NCBI RefSeq assembly: GCF_006094435.1
Contig: NZ_CP034783.1
Location: 4,243,001-4,307,000 of the forward strand
DNA from: Pseudomonas sp. MPC6
Lineage (GTDB): Bacteria > Pseudomonadota > Gammaproteobacteria > Pseudomonadales > Pseudomonadaceae
Length of the DNA stretch: 64,000 nt
Direction of reading: 5' to 3'
A model generated the notes under the pieces. The model was not told the DNA's origin and ran no database searches. It saw nothing but the letters and a program-made list of their open reading frames with translations. Below are positions 24,343 to 33,713 of the stretch, piece after piece; within the stretch, counting starts at the first letter, position 1, and each line of letters begins with the position of its first letter. The position numbers and the translations under genes are program-made.

Positions 24343-24948
24343 ATGGATATCCAACAACTGATCTGTGCCGTTCAAGCCGCTGTCGGCGTAGAAGTTGACG
24401 GTAAACCCGGGCCACAAACCTGGACCGCCATTGCCCAACGCCTGATTCCCGATCAAGCCGCCACACTGGCAGATAACTCCACCTCCGACCTGGACCCCAA
24501 AAGTAAAAAGAACATCGACTCCTTGCTGCCACCCGTGCGCCCCTATGCCATTGCACTCATACAGAAAGCCAAACTCAATGGCATCACCATCAAGATCATC
24601 AGTGGACTAAGGACTTACGAAGAGCAGGACGCGCTTTACGCCAGAGGGCGCCCTGACAATGGCCCGACGGTCACCAATGCCAAAGGTGGCCAGTCCAACC
24701 ATAACTTCGGCATCGCGTTCGATATCGGTATTTTCGAAGGGGGCAAGTACCTGGGCAATTCACCCAAGTACAAAGCCGTCGGGGTATTGGCGATGGACCT
24801 GGGTCTGGAGTGGGGCGGAAACTGGAAAAGCTTCAAGGATGAGCCCCACTATCAACTGCGCCCTTCCTGGGCCAGCGGGATGACCGAAAGGGATATGCTG
24901 GCCGCACTCAGAAAACGCAAGACAGACCAGCAGAAAGTCTTTGTCTAG
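24343..24948 (+). CDS. M15-family peptidoglycan peptidase with binding domain
   Basis: 201 residues. Residues about 1-40 form a short peptidoglycan-binding repeat (LICAVQAAVGVEVDGKPGPQTWTAI pattern). Residues 70-185 form a VanY/endolysin-like M15 domain: IISGLRTYEEQDALYA, the zinc ligands His and Asp in QSNHNFGIAFDIG, and the last His in DEPHYQL. Such enzymes cut L-Ala-D-Glu or D-Ala-D-Ala bonds. There is no signal peptide, as in phage endolysins or effector enzymes. No holin or phage gene is near; the divergent neighbour is the leaderless lipase-like protein. Confidence 0.85.
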   Translation: MDIQQLICAVQAAVGVEVDGKPGPQTWTAIAQRLIPDQAATLADNSTSDLDPKSKKNIDSLLPPVRPYAIALIQKAKLNGITIKIISGLRTYEEQDALYARGRPDNGPTVTNAKGGQSNHNFGIAFDIGIFEGGKYLGNSPKYKAVGVLAMDLGLEWGGNWKSFKDEPHYQLRPSWASGMTERDMLAALRKRKTDQQKVFV

Positions 24949-24999
24949 GGCGATCGGATTCCACAACGCCAAGACATGGGCTCCATGGACGTCCTGACA

Positions 25000-25569
25000 C
25001 TACTGCTGTGGCGCAACCATGCGAAACCGGATGTGGATATCGTTGGACACCACGCCATCGGCCCATTCGCCTTCGCCGATGTCGAAGTCGCTGCGTTTTA
25101 CCGTCAGCTGACCATCGAATATGCCGATGGCGTCGTCTGCCTTGAGCTGCACAGGCACCTCCACCACGCGCGTCATCCCCCTGAGCGTGAGTTGGCCGGT
25201 GATCAGGTAGCGATCGTTGCCCAGCGCTTGCACGCCACTCGATTCAAATGTCGCCACTGGATGATTCGCCGTGTCGAACCAGGCGGGTTTCTGCAGCTCT
25301 TCGTTGGCATCGCTGCTGCCGGCGTCGATGCTGTCAAGGTCAATGCTGAGTGCAGCGTGGGCGGCGGCGGGGTTTTGCGTGTCGAAATCGAGGCTGGCTG
25401 CGAACTTGCCAAAGGTGCCGTAGGCCCGCGATGTGAACTGCTTATAGGTGAAGGAAATGGTACTGGCAGTCGCATTCACCTGGGAGTACTGGGCTGCCTC
25501 GACGCAGGGCAAGACCGCGAATGCGAGTGCGGCAACCCAGGCGGCGGAAGGTGAAAATCGAGGGCTCAT
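25000..25569 (-). CDS. YceI-family periplasmic protein
   Basis: 189 residues. The signal peptide ends near PCVEA. The YceI lipocalin-like barrel is recognisable from STISFTYKQF, FGKFAASLDFD, FDTANHPVATFESS and GQLTLRGMTRVVEVPVQL. The family binds isoprenoid chains in the periplasm. The usual partner, a cytochrome b561 gene, is not next to it. Confidence 0.9.
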   Translation of the reverse strand: MSPRFSPSAAWVAALAFAVLPCVEAAQYSQVNATASTISFTYKQFTSRAYGTFGKFAASLDFDTQNPAAAHAALSIDLDSIDAGSSDANEELQKPAWFDTANHPVATFESSGVQALGNDRYLITGQLTLRGMTRVVEVPVQLKADDAIGIFDGQLTVKRSDFDIGEGEWADGVVSNDIHIRFRMVAPQQ

Positions 25570-25776
25570 GGGATTCTTCCGTCAGGGCTTCCTGCTGCCT
25601 TTGGGGCGCTGCGCACACCGGCCAGTCACAAGGTGTGACTAAAGCAAAGAACCGCGGTTTATTCCACTTGGCGGGCGGACTTCCGACCACCTGTCGGTCC
25701 ACGCATGGGTGCGCCCGACGTTCCCGTTCAGCGGGTGTTTAATGAATGCAGCACTCACCGCAACGGACAACCGACC

Positions 25777-26532
25777 ATGAAAATCGTCGTCATCGGCGGC
25801 ACCGGCCTGATCGGCAGCCAACTGTGCAAAAACCTGCAGGCACTGGGGCATGAAACCCTGGCGGCGTCACCCAGTACCGGCGTCAACGTCATCAGTGGTG
25901 CAGGGTTGCTCGATGCGTTGAACAATGCCGACGTGGTGGTTGACGTGGCCAACTCGCCCTCATTCGAAGACCATGCGGCCTTGCACTTTTTCGAAACGGC
26001 GGGGAAAAACCTGTTGGCTGCGGAGAAAGTCAACGGTATCAAACATCATGTTGCGCTGGGTGTTGTCGGTACCGAACGGATGCTCGACAGTGGCTACTTC
26101 CGGGCAAAGATGGCCCAGGAACAACTGATCAAGGCCTCGGGTATTCCCTACACCATCCTGCGGGCCACGCAATTCTTCGAGTTCATCAGCGCGATTGCCT
26201 TCTCGGGTCGCGAGGACGGCGACACCATCCACCTGACTTGCGCCGCGTTGCAACCGGTGGCCTCGATCGATGTGGCGGCGGCACTGACCGATATCGCCTT
26301 GAAAATGCCGAGCAACCAGACCGTGGAAGTGGCCGGCCCCGAGCGCCGACCGCTGGTGGAGTTCGTCAGTGAGTACCTGCAACACATCAAGGATCCGCGC
26401 CAGGCGGTTTCGGACGATACCGTTCCGTACTTCGGAGCGCCGATTGACGACCAGACGCTGACGCCGAGCGACAATACGATCCTTGGCGCGACGAGCTTTG
26501 AAAGCTGGCTCAAGAACACCACGCATGGCTGA
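25777..26532 (+). CDS. NAD(P)-binding atypical SDR (NmrA-like)
   Basis: 251 residues. The Rossmann start KIVVIGGTGLIGSQLCKNL carries GxxGxxG. The body follows the NmrA/SDR-a pattern, with HHVALGVVGTERM, SGYFRAKMAQEQLI (a possible Tyr/Lys pair) and PYTILRATQFFEF. These proteins sense or reduce with NADPH. The ATG at 25777 begins the glycine-rich fold; upstream in-frame ATGs are less likely. Confidence 0.85.
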   Translation: MKIVVIGGTGLIGSQLCKNLQALGHETLAASPSTGVNVISGAGLLDALNNADVVVDVANSPSFEDHAALHFFETAGKNLLAAEKVNGIKHHVALGVVGTERMLDSGYFRAKMAQEQLIKASGIPYTILRATQFFEFISAIAFSGREDGDTIHLTCAALQPVASIDVAAALTDIALKMPSNQTVEVAGPERRPLVEFVSEYLQHIKDPRQAVSDDTVPYFGAPIDDQTLTPSDNTILGATSFESWLKNTTHG

Positions 26533-26545
26533 TTGGGTGCATACC

Positions 26546-26635
26546 CCTGTGGGAGCACTGCGGTCTATCAAATAAGCCTCAAAAATAAAGGCCATCAAGA
26601 CCGTTGCTCCCACTGCAAGCTCCCTCGCCACAGGT
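26546..26635. repeat. Decayed REPIN
   Basis: CCTGTGGGAGCACTGCGGTC at the left and CTCCCTCGCCACAGG at the right, with most of the inner arm lost. Confidence 0.5.
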
Positions 26636-26761
26636 TAGCGCTCGCCTCTCCTTCTGCATGCAACTCATTATTCACAATACGTGCGCAACGCCTTCACTTA
26701 ACGGCTCTTGATGCAGATTCCGCGATGAATATTCTGTCGTTTTAGTCACACCAGGACTTAC

Positions 26762-27020
26762 GGGGCGTCGGGCGCCACGGGTTATGCGATTGAATTCGCC
26801 GGGCCGGCGATCGATGCCCTCAGCGTCGAGGCCAGGATGACCATGTGCAACATGGCGGTGGAGGCCGGCGCCCGGGGCGCGTTCATCGGCTCTTGCACCA
26901 ACGCCCGGATCGAAGACCTGCGTGAATCTGCCCGAGCAAAACATCCGTTTGGCCGACGGTTCGGTGATCCCGTTCGAGATCGATCAATTGCGCAAGCAAT
27001 CGCTGCCGCTTCAACGATAG
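26762..27020 (+). pseudogene. leuC-leuD remnant (isopropylmalate dehydratase subunits fused by deletion)
   Basis: 26762-26921 encodes pieces of a LeuC-like large subunit: [36 protein letters not shown], then directly [12 protein letters not shown], a motif that normally follows after a gap of well over 100 residues. 26922-27020, in another frame, reads [20 protein letters not shown] and ends at a stop, the end of a LeuD-like small subunit. So two large deletions and a frameshift have removed most of an aconitase-fold pair. This was likely an accessory copy, not the housekeeping leuCD. Confidence 0.82.
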
Positions 27021-27132
27021 CGCTGGAAACCTGACACTCCGCGGCGCTCTCCGGTTCATCGCAGGCAAGCCAGCTCCTACAGGTAATCGGTGTGTACACA
27101 AATCCCGGGGCAAGTTCTGCATCGCCATGGCT

Positions 27133-27435
27133 TCACTCGACCGACAGCTCGCGAAAGTACTCCTCCAGAAACTCCACGCACACCCGCAACTTCGCGGACT
27201 GGCTGAGTCGGGTCGGGTACACCGCCCAGACGTTGGCGCTCTGGGTGTATTCGTGCAGCACTTGCACCAGGCGCCCTTGCTCCAGCATCGGTTTGACGTC
27301 CCACATCGAACGCAATAACACCCCGCCGCCGCTCAACGCCCACTCCAGCACGATCTCGCCATTGTTGGAGGATAAGGGCCCGCTGACCCGCACCGATTCC
27401 TGCTGCCGGATCTTTGCCTGAACCGTTTTTTGCAT
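27133..27435 (-). pseudogene. LysR regulator, C-terminal remnant
   Basis: About 85 residues match the end of a LysR effector domain: [33 protein letters not shown], then [15 protein letters not shown] and [12 protein letters not shown]. The DNA-binding domain is missing; upstream sequence (27400-27435) is unrelated. It converges on the leuCD remnant, as a regulator next to its lost target would. Confidence 0.8.
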
Positions 27436-27516
27436 CGCCTCACCTGCCCGGCATATACATTAACTGCCTGATTCCGACACCCTCTGCCGGCAACCGACAG
27501 ACGCCCTGATTGCATG

Positions 27517-27635
27517 TTCTTACTCTCCACTGGCCCCGACGTTCAGCGCTTCACGTCGGGCCAGCCAGTCCTACCACTGCACACCTCGCCATGAGCGCCA
27601 GCCGGCCATGGAGGGGTGTAGGGAGAGTAAGAATA
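27517..27635 (+). promoter_or_regulatory. Structured leader with a long-range stem covering the ribosome site
   Basis: TTCTTACTCTCC (27517-27528) and GGAGAGTAAGAA (27622-27633) are perfect 12-base inverted repeats. The second overlaps the Shine-Dalgarno AGGGAG and ends two bases before the ATG. Between them CTGGCCCCGACGT (27530-27542) pairs with ACGTCGGGCCAG (27553-27564) with one bulge. The whole can close over the start site. Alternatively it is a 117-bp mini-element with terminal repeats. Confidence 0.5.
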
Positions 27636-28820
27636 ATGAATACAGGTCTTACTTCGTCACTCAACCACTTGTTCAGTACCGTCACAGGTGGACCGCTACG
27701 CGTGCCTGGCGTGGTCGCCGCCATCACCGGGCGTGACGGCCCGGTCTATCAAGGCGCTTCGGGCCAACGCACACTCGGTCAAGCCGGGGAAATGACCACC
27801 GACAGCGTCTTCGCCCTGTTTTCCGCGACGAAAGCGATCACCGCCACGGCGGTGCTGCAGTTGGTCGAGGAAGGTCGACTGGATCTCGATGCGCCCGCCA
27901 GGGACTACCTGCCGATGATCGGCGAACAGCAGGTACTCGAGGGCTTCGACAGCGACGGCAGCCCTCGCCTGCGCCCGCCGAAAAAACCCATCACCACCCG
28001 CATGCTGCTGCTTCATACCGCAGGCTTTGATTATGAGTTTTTCAACGAACACTACAACCGACTGGCCCGGGAACAGGGACTGCCCGGCATCATCAGCGGG
28101 TCTTTGGCGGCGCTGCAAACACCCTTGCTGTTCGAGCCCGGAGCACAGTGGGAATACGGCTCCAACCTGGATTGGGCCGGCCTGGTGGTGGAGGCCATTA
28201 CCGGACAGCGCCTGGGCGAAGTCATGCAGCAGCGTATCTTCGAGCCGCTGGGTATGACCGATACCGCCTTTACCATGACCCCGTCGATGCTCCAGCGGCG
28301 AGCTTGCCTGCATCAGCGTGAAGTGGATGGATCGCTGAGCGTACTCGAGGATTTCATCCTGCCGCAGGATCCCGAAGTGCATATGGGAGGTCATGGCCTG
28401 TATTCGACCGTGCAGGATTATTGTCGGTTTATTCGTGCCTGGCTGAACGATGGACAAGGCGATCATGGGCGGATCCTACGGCCGGAGACGATTCGCCTGG
28501 CGGAAAAAAACGGCCTCGACAACCTGAAGATCAAAGCCCTGCCCGGCGTTATCCCGAGCCTCACCAACACCGCGGAATTCTTCCCGGGCATGCCCACGTC
28601 CTGGGGGCTGAGTTTCATGATCAATGACGAGGATGCGCACACCGGTCGCCCGGCGGGCTCTCTGGCCTGGGCTGGGCTGGCCAATCTGTTCTATTGGATC
28701 GATCGCAAGAACGGCATCGGTGGTTTTTGGGCCACCCAGACCCTACCGTTCGCCGACCCCATCTCGGTCTCCGGCTATCTGGGTTTCGAGACGGCGGCCT
28801 ACCGCTATCTGACCGGCTGA
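27636..28820 (+). CDS. Serine beta-lactamase-fold esterase (class C-like)
   Basis: 394 residues of the EstB/penicillin-binding-like family. SxxK is SATK at about residues 64-67 (ALFSATKAITATAVLQL), and the Tyr motif is YGSN (about 172-175). FDYEFFNEHYNRL and the C-terminal LAWAGLANLFYWIDRKNGIG are typical of this esterase group. There is no signal peptide. The start ATG is chosen because the coding pattern begins there and a Shine-Dalgarno lies 9-16 bases upstream. It may belong to the catabolic island that follows, supplying ester cleavage. Confidence 0.87.
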   Translation: MNTGLTSSLNHLFSTVTGGPLRVPGVVAAITGRDGPVYQGASGQRTLGQAGEMTTDSVFALFSATKAITATAVLQLVEEGRLDLDAPARDYLPMIGEQQVLEGFDSDGSPRLRPPKKPITTRMLLLHTAGFDYEFFNEHYNRLAREQGLPGIISGSLAALQTPLLFEPGAQWEYGSNLDWAGLVVEAITGQRLGEVMQQRIFEPLGMTDTAFTMTPSMLQRRACLHQREVDGSLSVLEDFILPQDPEVHMGGHGLYSTVQDYCRFIRAWLNDGQGDHGRILRPETIRLAEKNGLDNLKIKALPGVIPSLTNTAEFFPGMPTSWGLSFMINDEDAHTGRPAGSLAWAGLANLFYWIDRKNGIGGFWATQTLPFADPISVSGYLGFETAAYRYLTG

Positions 28821-28900
28821 GCCATTCACCTCTGGGGTGGAGAGACCCGCATCGACGGCCGTTGTGGGTGTTCTGACCCGAGACGAACGACCGGTTTTTT

Positions 28901-28950
28901 TGGGGCACCGAGTGGGTGGGATGGACGCCACTTCCGGTGCCCTTTTTTTT
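28901..28950. terminator. Bidirectional terminator
   Basis: GGGGCACCG (28902-28910) pairs with CGGTGCCC (28935-28942), flanked by a T-run on the right and, on the opposite strand, by another from TTTTTTT at 28895-28901. It serves the esterase and the converging AraC gene. Confidence 0.85.
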
Positions 28951-28960
28951 GCGTCACACG

Positions 28961-29989
28961 CTAGCGCAGACGGCGCTGCAAGGTGTGCGAAGGCAGTTCA
29001 GCAAACCGCCTGCGATAGATCCCGGCAAATTCCCCCAGGTTCAGATACCCCCATCGAGAGGCGATGACCGCCACCGTCGTACCCGATTGCGGATCAGTCG
29101 CCAACAAATCCCGGCGCGCCCCCTGCAACCGCTGCTCGCGCAAGAATGCACCGGGGGTCATGCCACGAAAACGCGAAAAGGCACCACTCAATGACCGCAC
29201 ACTGGTCCCGACTGCGCCAGCCACCTCTGCCAGCGTCGGCAGGTTCGCGGCATTGGCACTCATGAACTCTTCGGCAGCCCTCACATAACGCGGAGCGATC
29301 CGGTTCATCGGACTGCTCAGATCCAGCCCCGCCCGCCCGGCGCGGCTGGCCCATTCCTGCAGCAAGTGCACGCAAAGATTGTGCTCCAGGTGCGCGCCCA
29401 TGCGCCCTTCGGCCATGTACCCGGGGGCCTCGGCCACACAGCGAACGGTGTACTCGAGCAGACTCAACCAGCTCGAACCGACCCCGCCGAGGACGCACTT
29501 GTGTCGCCAGAACCGGTCATCGGGCACGAACCCGAACCACTGCTGCGCCATCCGCTCCAGCACTGCATGGGGAATGGTCAGATTCAGCTGCAGGTGATCC
29601 GGGTCCAGATCGATCCGGTAATCAACCCGGCTGCAATCGGCAATGAAGGACTCGCCCACCGCGGTATCTTCTGTGACCGAACGCTGCGCCCAGTGCCGGG
29701 CATTGCCACGAACGGTCGTGAGCAGCAGCGCGTTCCCGGCATCGGGGGAAAAATCGTCAATGCTTACCGCCACGCCATAGGCAAAACGCGTCAGCGTCAG
29801 CTCGCCGATCCTCGACGAGTGCATGCTGGCGCTCGGCTTGATGGCCTGCCCTACGGGACACACCCGATAGGGCATGTAGACGCGATCCGACCAGTCGCTG
29901 ATTTCATCCCATTCGGTAGAAAAATTCTTGTGATGCTGCTGAATCGGCTTGCCGCTGACATCGGTTAACAACGCCTGCTCGAGAAGCAT
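28961..29989 (-). CDS. AraC-family regulator
   Basis: 342 residues. The N-terminal two thirds form an AraC-binding-like domain of the FeaR type (SAYG-like FAYGVAVSIDDF, then DYRIDLDPDHLQLNLTIPHAVLE). The C-terminal 100 residues hold two helix-turn-helix motifs (LAEVAGAVGTSVRSLSGAF and AVIASRWGYLNLGEFAGIYR). It is downstream of the RND operon on the same strand and a candidate second regulator of it. The start at 29989 leaves an in-frame extension upstream unused because that reads as non-coding. Confidence 0.88.
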   Translation of the reverse strand: MLLEQALLTDVSGKPIQQHHKNFSTEWDEISDWSDRVYMPYRVCPVGQAIKPSASMHSSRIGELTLTRFAYGVAVSIDDFSPDAGNALLLTTVRGNARHWAQRSVTEDTAVGESFIADCSRVDYRIDLDPDHLQLNLTIPHAVLERMAQQWFGFVPDDRFWRHKCVLGGVGSSWLSLLEYTVRCVAEAPGYMAEGRMGAHLEHNLCVHLLQEWASRAGRAGLDLSSPMNRIAPRYVRAAEEFMSANAANLPTLAEVAGAVGTSVRSLSGAFSRFRGMTPGAFLREQRLQGARRDLLATDPQSGTTVAVIASRWGYLNLGEFAGIYRRRFAELPSHTLQRRLR

Positions 29990-30119
29990 AGAGGCACCTG
30001 ATCTTGTTTTTTTGTCGGGCTGATGCGGCCGTTGGTGCAAGATCATCCGGTGCCTGTGCTGGCTCGTAAAGGCTTTTTTGGTTATCCATCCAGGCTCGGT
30101 GGCGAGCCCCATCGAGCGG

Positions 30120-32504
30120 TCATGCGTTCACCTTCGGCTTGAGTAGAAAATGCGCCAGTGCCGGAACCAGGATCAGCGCGCCGACCATGTTCCAGATGAA
30201 CATGAAGCCCAGCAGAATGCCCATGTCCGCCTGGAACTTGATTGGCGACAGCACCCAGGTGAGTACGGCAATACCCAGGGTAATCCCGGTCATCACCACC
30301 ACCTTGCCCGTTGATAGCAAGGCAAGGTAGTAGGCATCAGACAAGCTTGAGCCATTGCGCAGGTTGCTGAGCGTCACGCTGAGGATGTACAGCGCGTAAT
30401 CCACCCCGATGCCCACCCCCAACGCGATCACCGGCAGCGTCGCCACCTTGACGCCGATGTTCAGCCCCACCATCAAGGCCTCGCACAATATCGACGTCAG
30501 CATCAGCGGCAGCACCGTACACACCACCGCTCGCCAGGACCTGAAGGTGATGAAGCACAGGGCGATGACGGCCGCGTACACCATGAACAGCATCTGCACG
30601 TTCGAACGTTTCACGACGATGTTGGTGGCCGCTTCAATTCCGGCATTGCCCGCCGCATTGAGGAACTGGATCTGATCGGTATTGTGGCTCGCCGCGAACT
30701 GTTCGACGGTCTGCACCACGCTGGTAAGCGTGTCCGCCTTATGGTCCTTCAGGTAGACATACACCGTCAACAGATCACAGTTCTGGTTGAACAACTCACG
30801 CGGCGCGCGAGTGATGATCGCATTCAACAGCCCCTGGTTCCTGGGTATCTCATACCAGGTCATGCTGCCTTCATTCATGCCGGCCGCAGCCTGTTTGCTC
30901 AGCGCCGCCAAAGACGTCGTGGACACCACCCCTGGCAACTGCTGCAGCTGCGCCTCCAGCGCATCGACCGACACGAGCGTCTGGTAATTGGCACAGAAAT
31001 ACTGCGGCGTTTTCACCATCACTACGTACTTGTCGCTGCTGGCGGAAAAGTTGCTGACCATGAAGCGGTTGTCGTTGTTGTAGCGCGATTCCGCACGCAG
31101 TTCCGGTGCCCCGGGATTCAGGTCACCGATCTTCACGTGCAGGCTGACGGCAAAACCGGCCACCCCCAGTATCACGGCGATGATGATTGCACCGCTGGCC
31201 CATTTGCGTTCGGTGAATCGATCCAGAAAAGCCCAGAACGGGTGCCGGGCGTGTTGCGCGTCCAGCTGCGAAAACTTGTCGTTGGCCGCTTCACGTAACG
31301 CCGCCGCTTTGCTGACACCGGTGTACGACAACAGGATCGGCAACAGAATCAGGTTGGTGAAAATCAGGGTCAGCACGCCCAGCGTCGCGGCGACGGCCAG
31401 GTCCTGGATCACCGGGATCTTGATGATCATCAACACCGCGAAACCCACGGCGTCGGCCACCAACGCCATCAGCCCGGTCAAGAACAACCGGCGAAAGGTG
31501 AAGCGTGCCGCCACCAGTTTGTCGGCTCCGCGTCCGATGTCCTGCATGATGCCGTTCATTTTCTGCGCGCCATGGCTCAAGCCGATGGCAAACACCAGGA
31601 ACGGCACCAGGATCGAGTACGGATCGAGGTCAAAGCCCAGGGTCGGCAGCAATCCCAGCAACCAGACCACGGCGATGATCGAACACAGCAACACCAACAA
31701 AGTGCTGCGCACGCATCGGGTATACCAGAACAACACGATGCCGCAGATCACCAGGGTCGCGGCGAAGAACAGCTGCATCTGGCGCATGCCGTCGATCAGG
31801 TCGCCCACTACCTTGGCAAAACCGGTGATGTGGATTTTGATGTTATCGGTTTCGTACTTGGCCCGAATCTGTTCGAGCTGGCTGGAGAGCACGTTGTAGT
31901 CGAGCGGCTGGCCGTCGTCGGAGGTAGTGTCCTGAAGCGGCAACAGCACGATGCTGGACCTGAAATTGGAGGCAACCAGTCGACCGACTTCGCCCGAGCG
32001 CTCGACGTTCTGTCGCACCTGCTCCAGGCTGCCGGCCGAGCCATCGTAGTTGTCAGGGATGACCGGGCCGCCATCGAAGCCCTCTTCCGTCACACCGATC
32101 CAGCGGGTCGCCGGGGTCCACAGCGACTTCATGTATGAGCGATCGACGCCGGGGAGCAAAAATACCTCGTCGTTGATTTTCTTGACCGTTTCCAGGTAGG
32201 CGGCATCAAAAATGCTTCCCTGTTTGGCCTCGACTGCAATGCGCAAGGTATTGCCGCCCTCCCCCAACTGGCCGCGATTCTTCAGGTAGTTCTGCACATA
32301 AGGATGATCCGTCGGGATCATTTTTTCGAAGGCGGCATTGAGCTTCAGACCCAGCGCCTGGTAACCGAGCATCAAGCTAAGCAAGACACAGATGCCCAGG
32401 ATGATGCGCCGGTGATTGAATAACAGCCGTTCAACCAGCGTACCGGAAGCAGGATCGAACGTTTGGGTATCAGGGACGGTGCCAGTACGGGTAAAACTAT
32501 TCAT
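30120..32504 (-). CDS. MMPL/RND-type transporter
   Basis: 794 residues with the RND layout: one N-terminal helix, a periplasmic domain of about 190 residues, five helices, a second periplasmic domain and five more helices. The transport segments show SILVPFLVFAIGLSHGAQKMNG and GVGIGVDYALYIL. It is closest in style to hopanoid/lipid-type MMPL exporters (single gene without membrane-fusion partner). In this position, with DUF1302, DUF1329 and a YCF48-like protein, it belongs to a conserved cluster thought to move hydrophobic substrates across the envelope; direction is not certain. Its start overlaps the upstream gene by four bases. Confidence 0.88.
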   Translation of the reverse strand: MNSFTRTGTVPDTQTFDPASGTLVERLLFNHRRIILGICVLLSLMLGYQALGLKLNAAFEKMIPTDHPYVQNYLKNRGQLGEGGNTLRIAVEAKQGSIFDAAYLETVKKINDEVFLLPGVDRSYMKSLWTPATRWIGVTEEGFDGGPVIPDNYDGSAGSLEQVRQNVERSGEVGRLVASNFRSSIVLLPLQDTTSDDGQPLDYNVLSSQLEQIRAKYETDNIKIHITGFAKVVGDLIDGMRQMQLFFAATLVICGIVLFWYTRCVRSTLLVLLCSIIAVVWLLGLLPTLGFDLDPYSILVPFLVFAIGLSHGAQKMNGIMQDIGRGADKLVAARFTFRRLFLTGLMALVADAVGFAVLMIIKIPVIQDLAVAATLGVLTLIFTNLILLPILLSYTGVSKAAALREAANDKFSQLDAQHARHPFWAFLDRFTERKWASGAIIIAVILGVAGFAVSLHVKIGDLNPGAPELRAESRYNNDNRFMVSNFSASSDKYVVMVKTPQYFCANYQTLVSVDALEAQLQQLPGVVSTTSLAALSKQAAAGMNEGSMTWYEIPRNQGLLNAIITRAPRELFNQNCDLLTVYVYLKDHKADTLTSVVQTVEQFAASHNTDQIQFLNAAGNAGIEAATNIVVKRSNVQMLFMVYAAVIALCFITFRSWRAVVCTVLPLMLTSILCEALMVGLNIGVKVATLPVIALGVGIGVDYALYILSVTLSNLRNGSSLSDAYYLALLSTGKVVVMTGITLGIAVLTWVLSPIKFQADMGILLGFMFIWNMVGALILVPALAHFLLKPKVNA

Positions 32505-33625
32505 TGATCGCGCTCCGACGATTCCACTGCGACCGCAGACGACAGCATGCCCCGTGCACTGCTGATGATCAGGTCGCCGTTTGCGGCTTGCGCCATGCCG
32601 GTGAAGTAACCGGGTTGAGTCACGGGAAGGACTGACGCGGTGCTATCGCCGTCGGTAAACCGCAGCACGCGGCCTGACTCGTCCGTGAGCAGCACCGAGC
32701 CATCGTCAAGCCGCAGCCCACTGGTCAGGGTGACGGGTTGCAAGGTATCGAGACGCCGCCAGGTCTCACCACGATCCCTGGATTCGAAGGCTTTGCCACG
32801 CAGCCCGAACGCCAGAATCGAACCGCTGCCGGTCGTCTGCAGCCCGAAGGTCGTGCCCTCATAAGGGGACGTCAGCGACTCGAAGGTCTGGCCTTCGTCA
32901 CTGGAGCGCAGCAGCGTGCCCTGTTCACCGGCGACGAACAGATCCGCCCCTGCCCGCTCGATGCTGTAGAGGTGCAAGCCGTTGGGGTTATCGATTCGGG
33001 AACGGATCGATTGCCAGCTGTCCCCGCCATCATGGGTAATAAACGCCAGCCCGTAAGCACCTACCACCAGCCCGTTTCTGGCGTCGAGGAACAGCAGATC
33101 GAGCAGCGGCTTGTCGGGGCCGTCGTCCACCAGCTGTTGTGCTTGGGACAGACGCTCCCCAGCCTTTTCCGCATCCTCAGGGTTTTCGATGGCGCGCCTG
33201 GCTTCCTGAAATTCGATCTCGGCCGCCTGGACGCCATCGAGCTGTTTGCTCCAGCTCAGACCACCATCCTGGCTGTGCAAGACCACCCCGGCATGCCCGA
33301 CCGCCCAGCCTTCGCGATCGTCGATGAAGCGAACCTTGACCAGGGTCATGCTGACCGGGGAACTGACTTGCCTCCAGCTGCTGCCATTGTCATCCGAGAC
33401 AATGATGAAACCTCGTTCGCCTACGGCGATGAGGCGTTGCCCTGCCCGCGCAACGCTCAGCATCACCGACTGCACCGCCATGGCGCTGGTGATCGAGGGT
33501 TGCAACGGCAGGCCATCGGTGGGTGCTGCCACAGCGGGGCCGGCGAGCGCCGTCATGATCGACACGCTGAGCATCAACGCCTTGAACGGATGCCGATGTA
33601 AAAACCTGGGAGTTTGAATACGCAT
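32501..33625 (-). CDS. YCF48-like beta-propeller protein, exported
   Basis: 374 residues. The start MRIQTPRFLHRHPFKALMLS leads a signal peptide ending near AVAA. At least six BNR/YCF48-type repeats follow, each with a S-x-D-x-G-x-x-W signature: SDDNGSSWRQV, SQDGGLSWSK, THDGGDSWQS, SSDEGQTFES, SRDRGETWRRL. Such propellers act as assembly factors or binding scaffolds in the periplasm. It is translationally coupled to the RND gene. Confidence 0.87.
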   Translation of the reverse strand: MRIQTPRFLHRHPFKALMLSVSIMTALAGPAVAAPTDGLPLQPSITSAMAVQSVMLSVARAGQRLIAVGERGFIIVSDDNGSSWRQVSSPVSMTLVKVRFIDDREGWAVGHAGVVLHSQDGGLSWSKQLDGVQAAEIEFQEARRAIENPEDAEKAGERLSQAQQLVDDGPDKPLLDLLFLDARNGLVVGAYGLAFITHDGGDSWQSIRSRIDNPNGLHLYSIERAGADLFVAGEQGTLLRSSDEGQTFESLTSPYEGTTFGLQTTGSGSILAFGLRGKAFESRDRGETWRRLDTLQPVTLTSGLRLDDGSVLLTDESGRVLRFTDGDSTASVLPVTQPGYFTGMAQAANGDLIISSARGMLSSAVAVESSERDQ

Positions 33626-33713
33626 TTTCGAGCCTCGATGAAGCAGTGCAGTGGACGCCGCGTCACTGCCACGGCGTCCATGGAACACAGGGTTGAACAC
33701 GCTGTTGCGAGGC

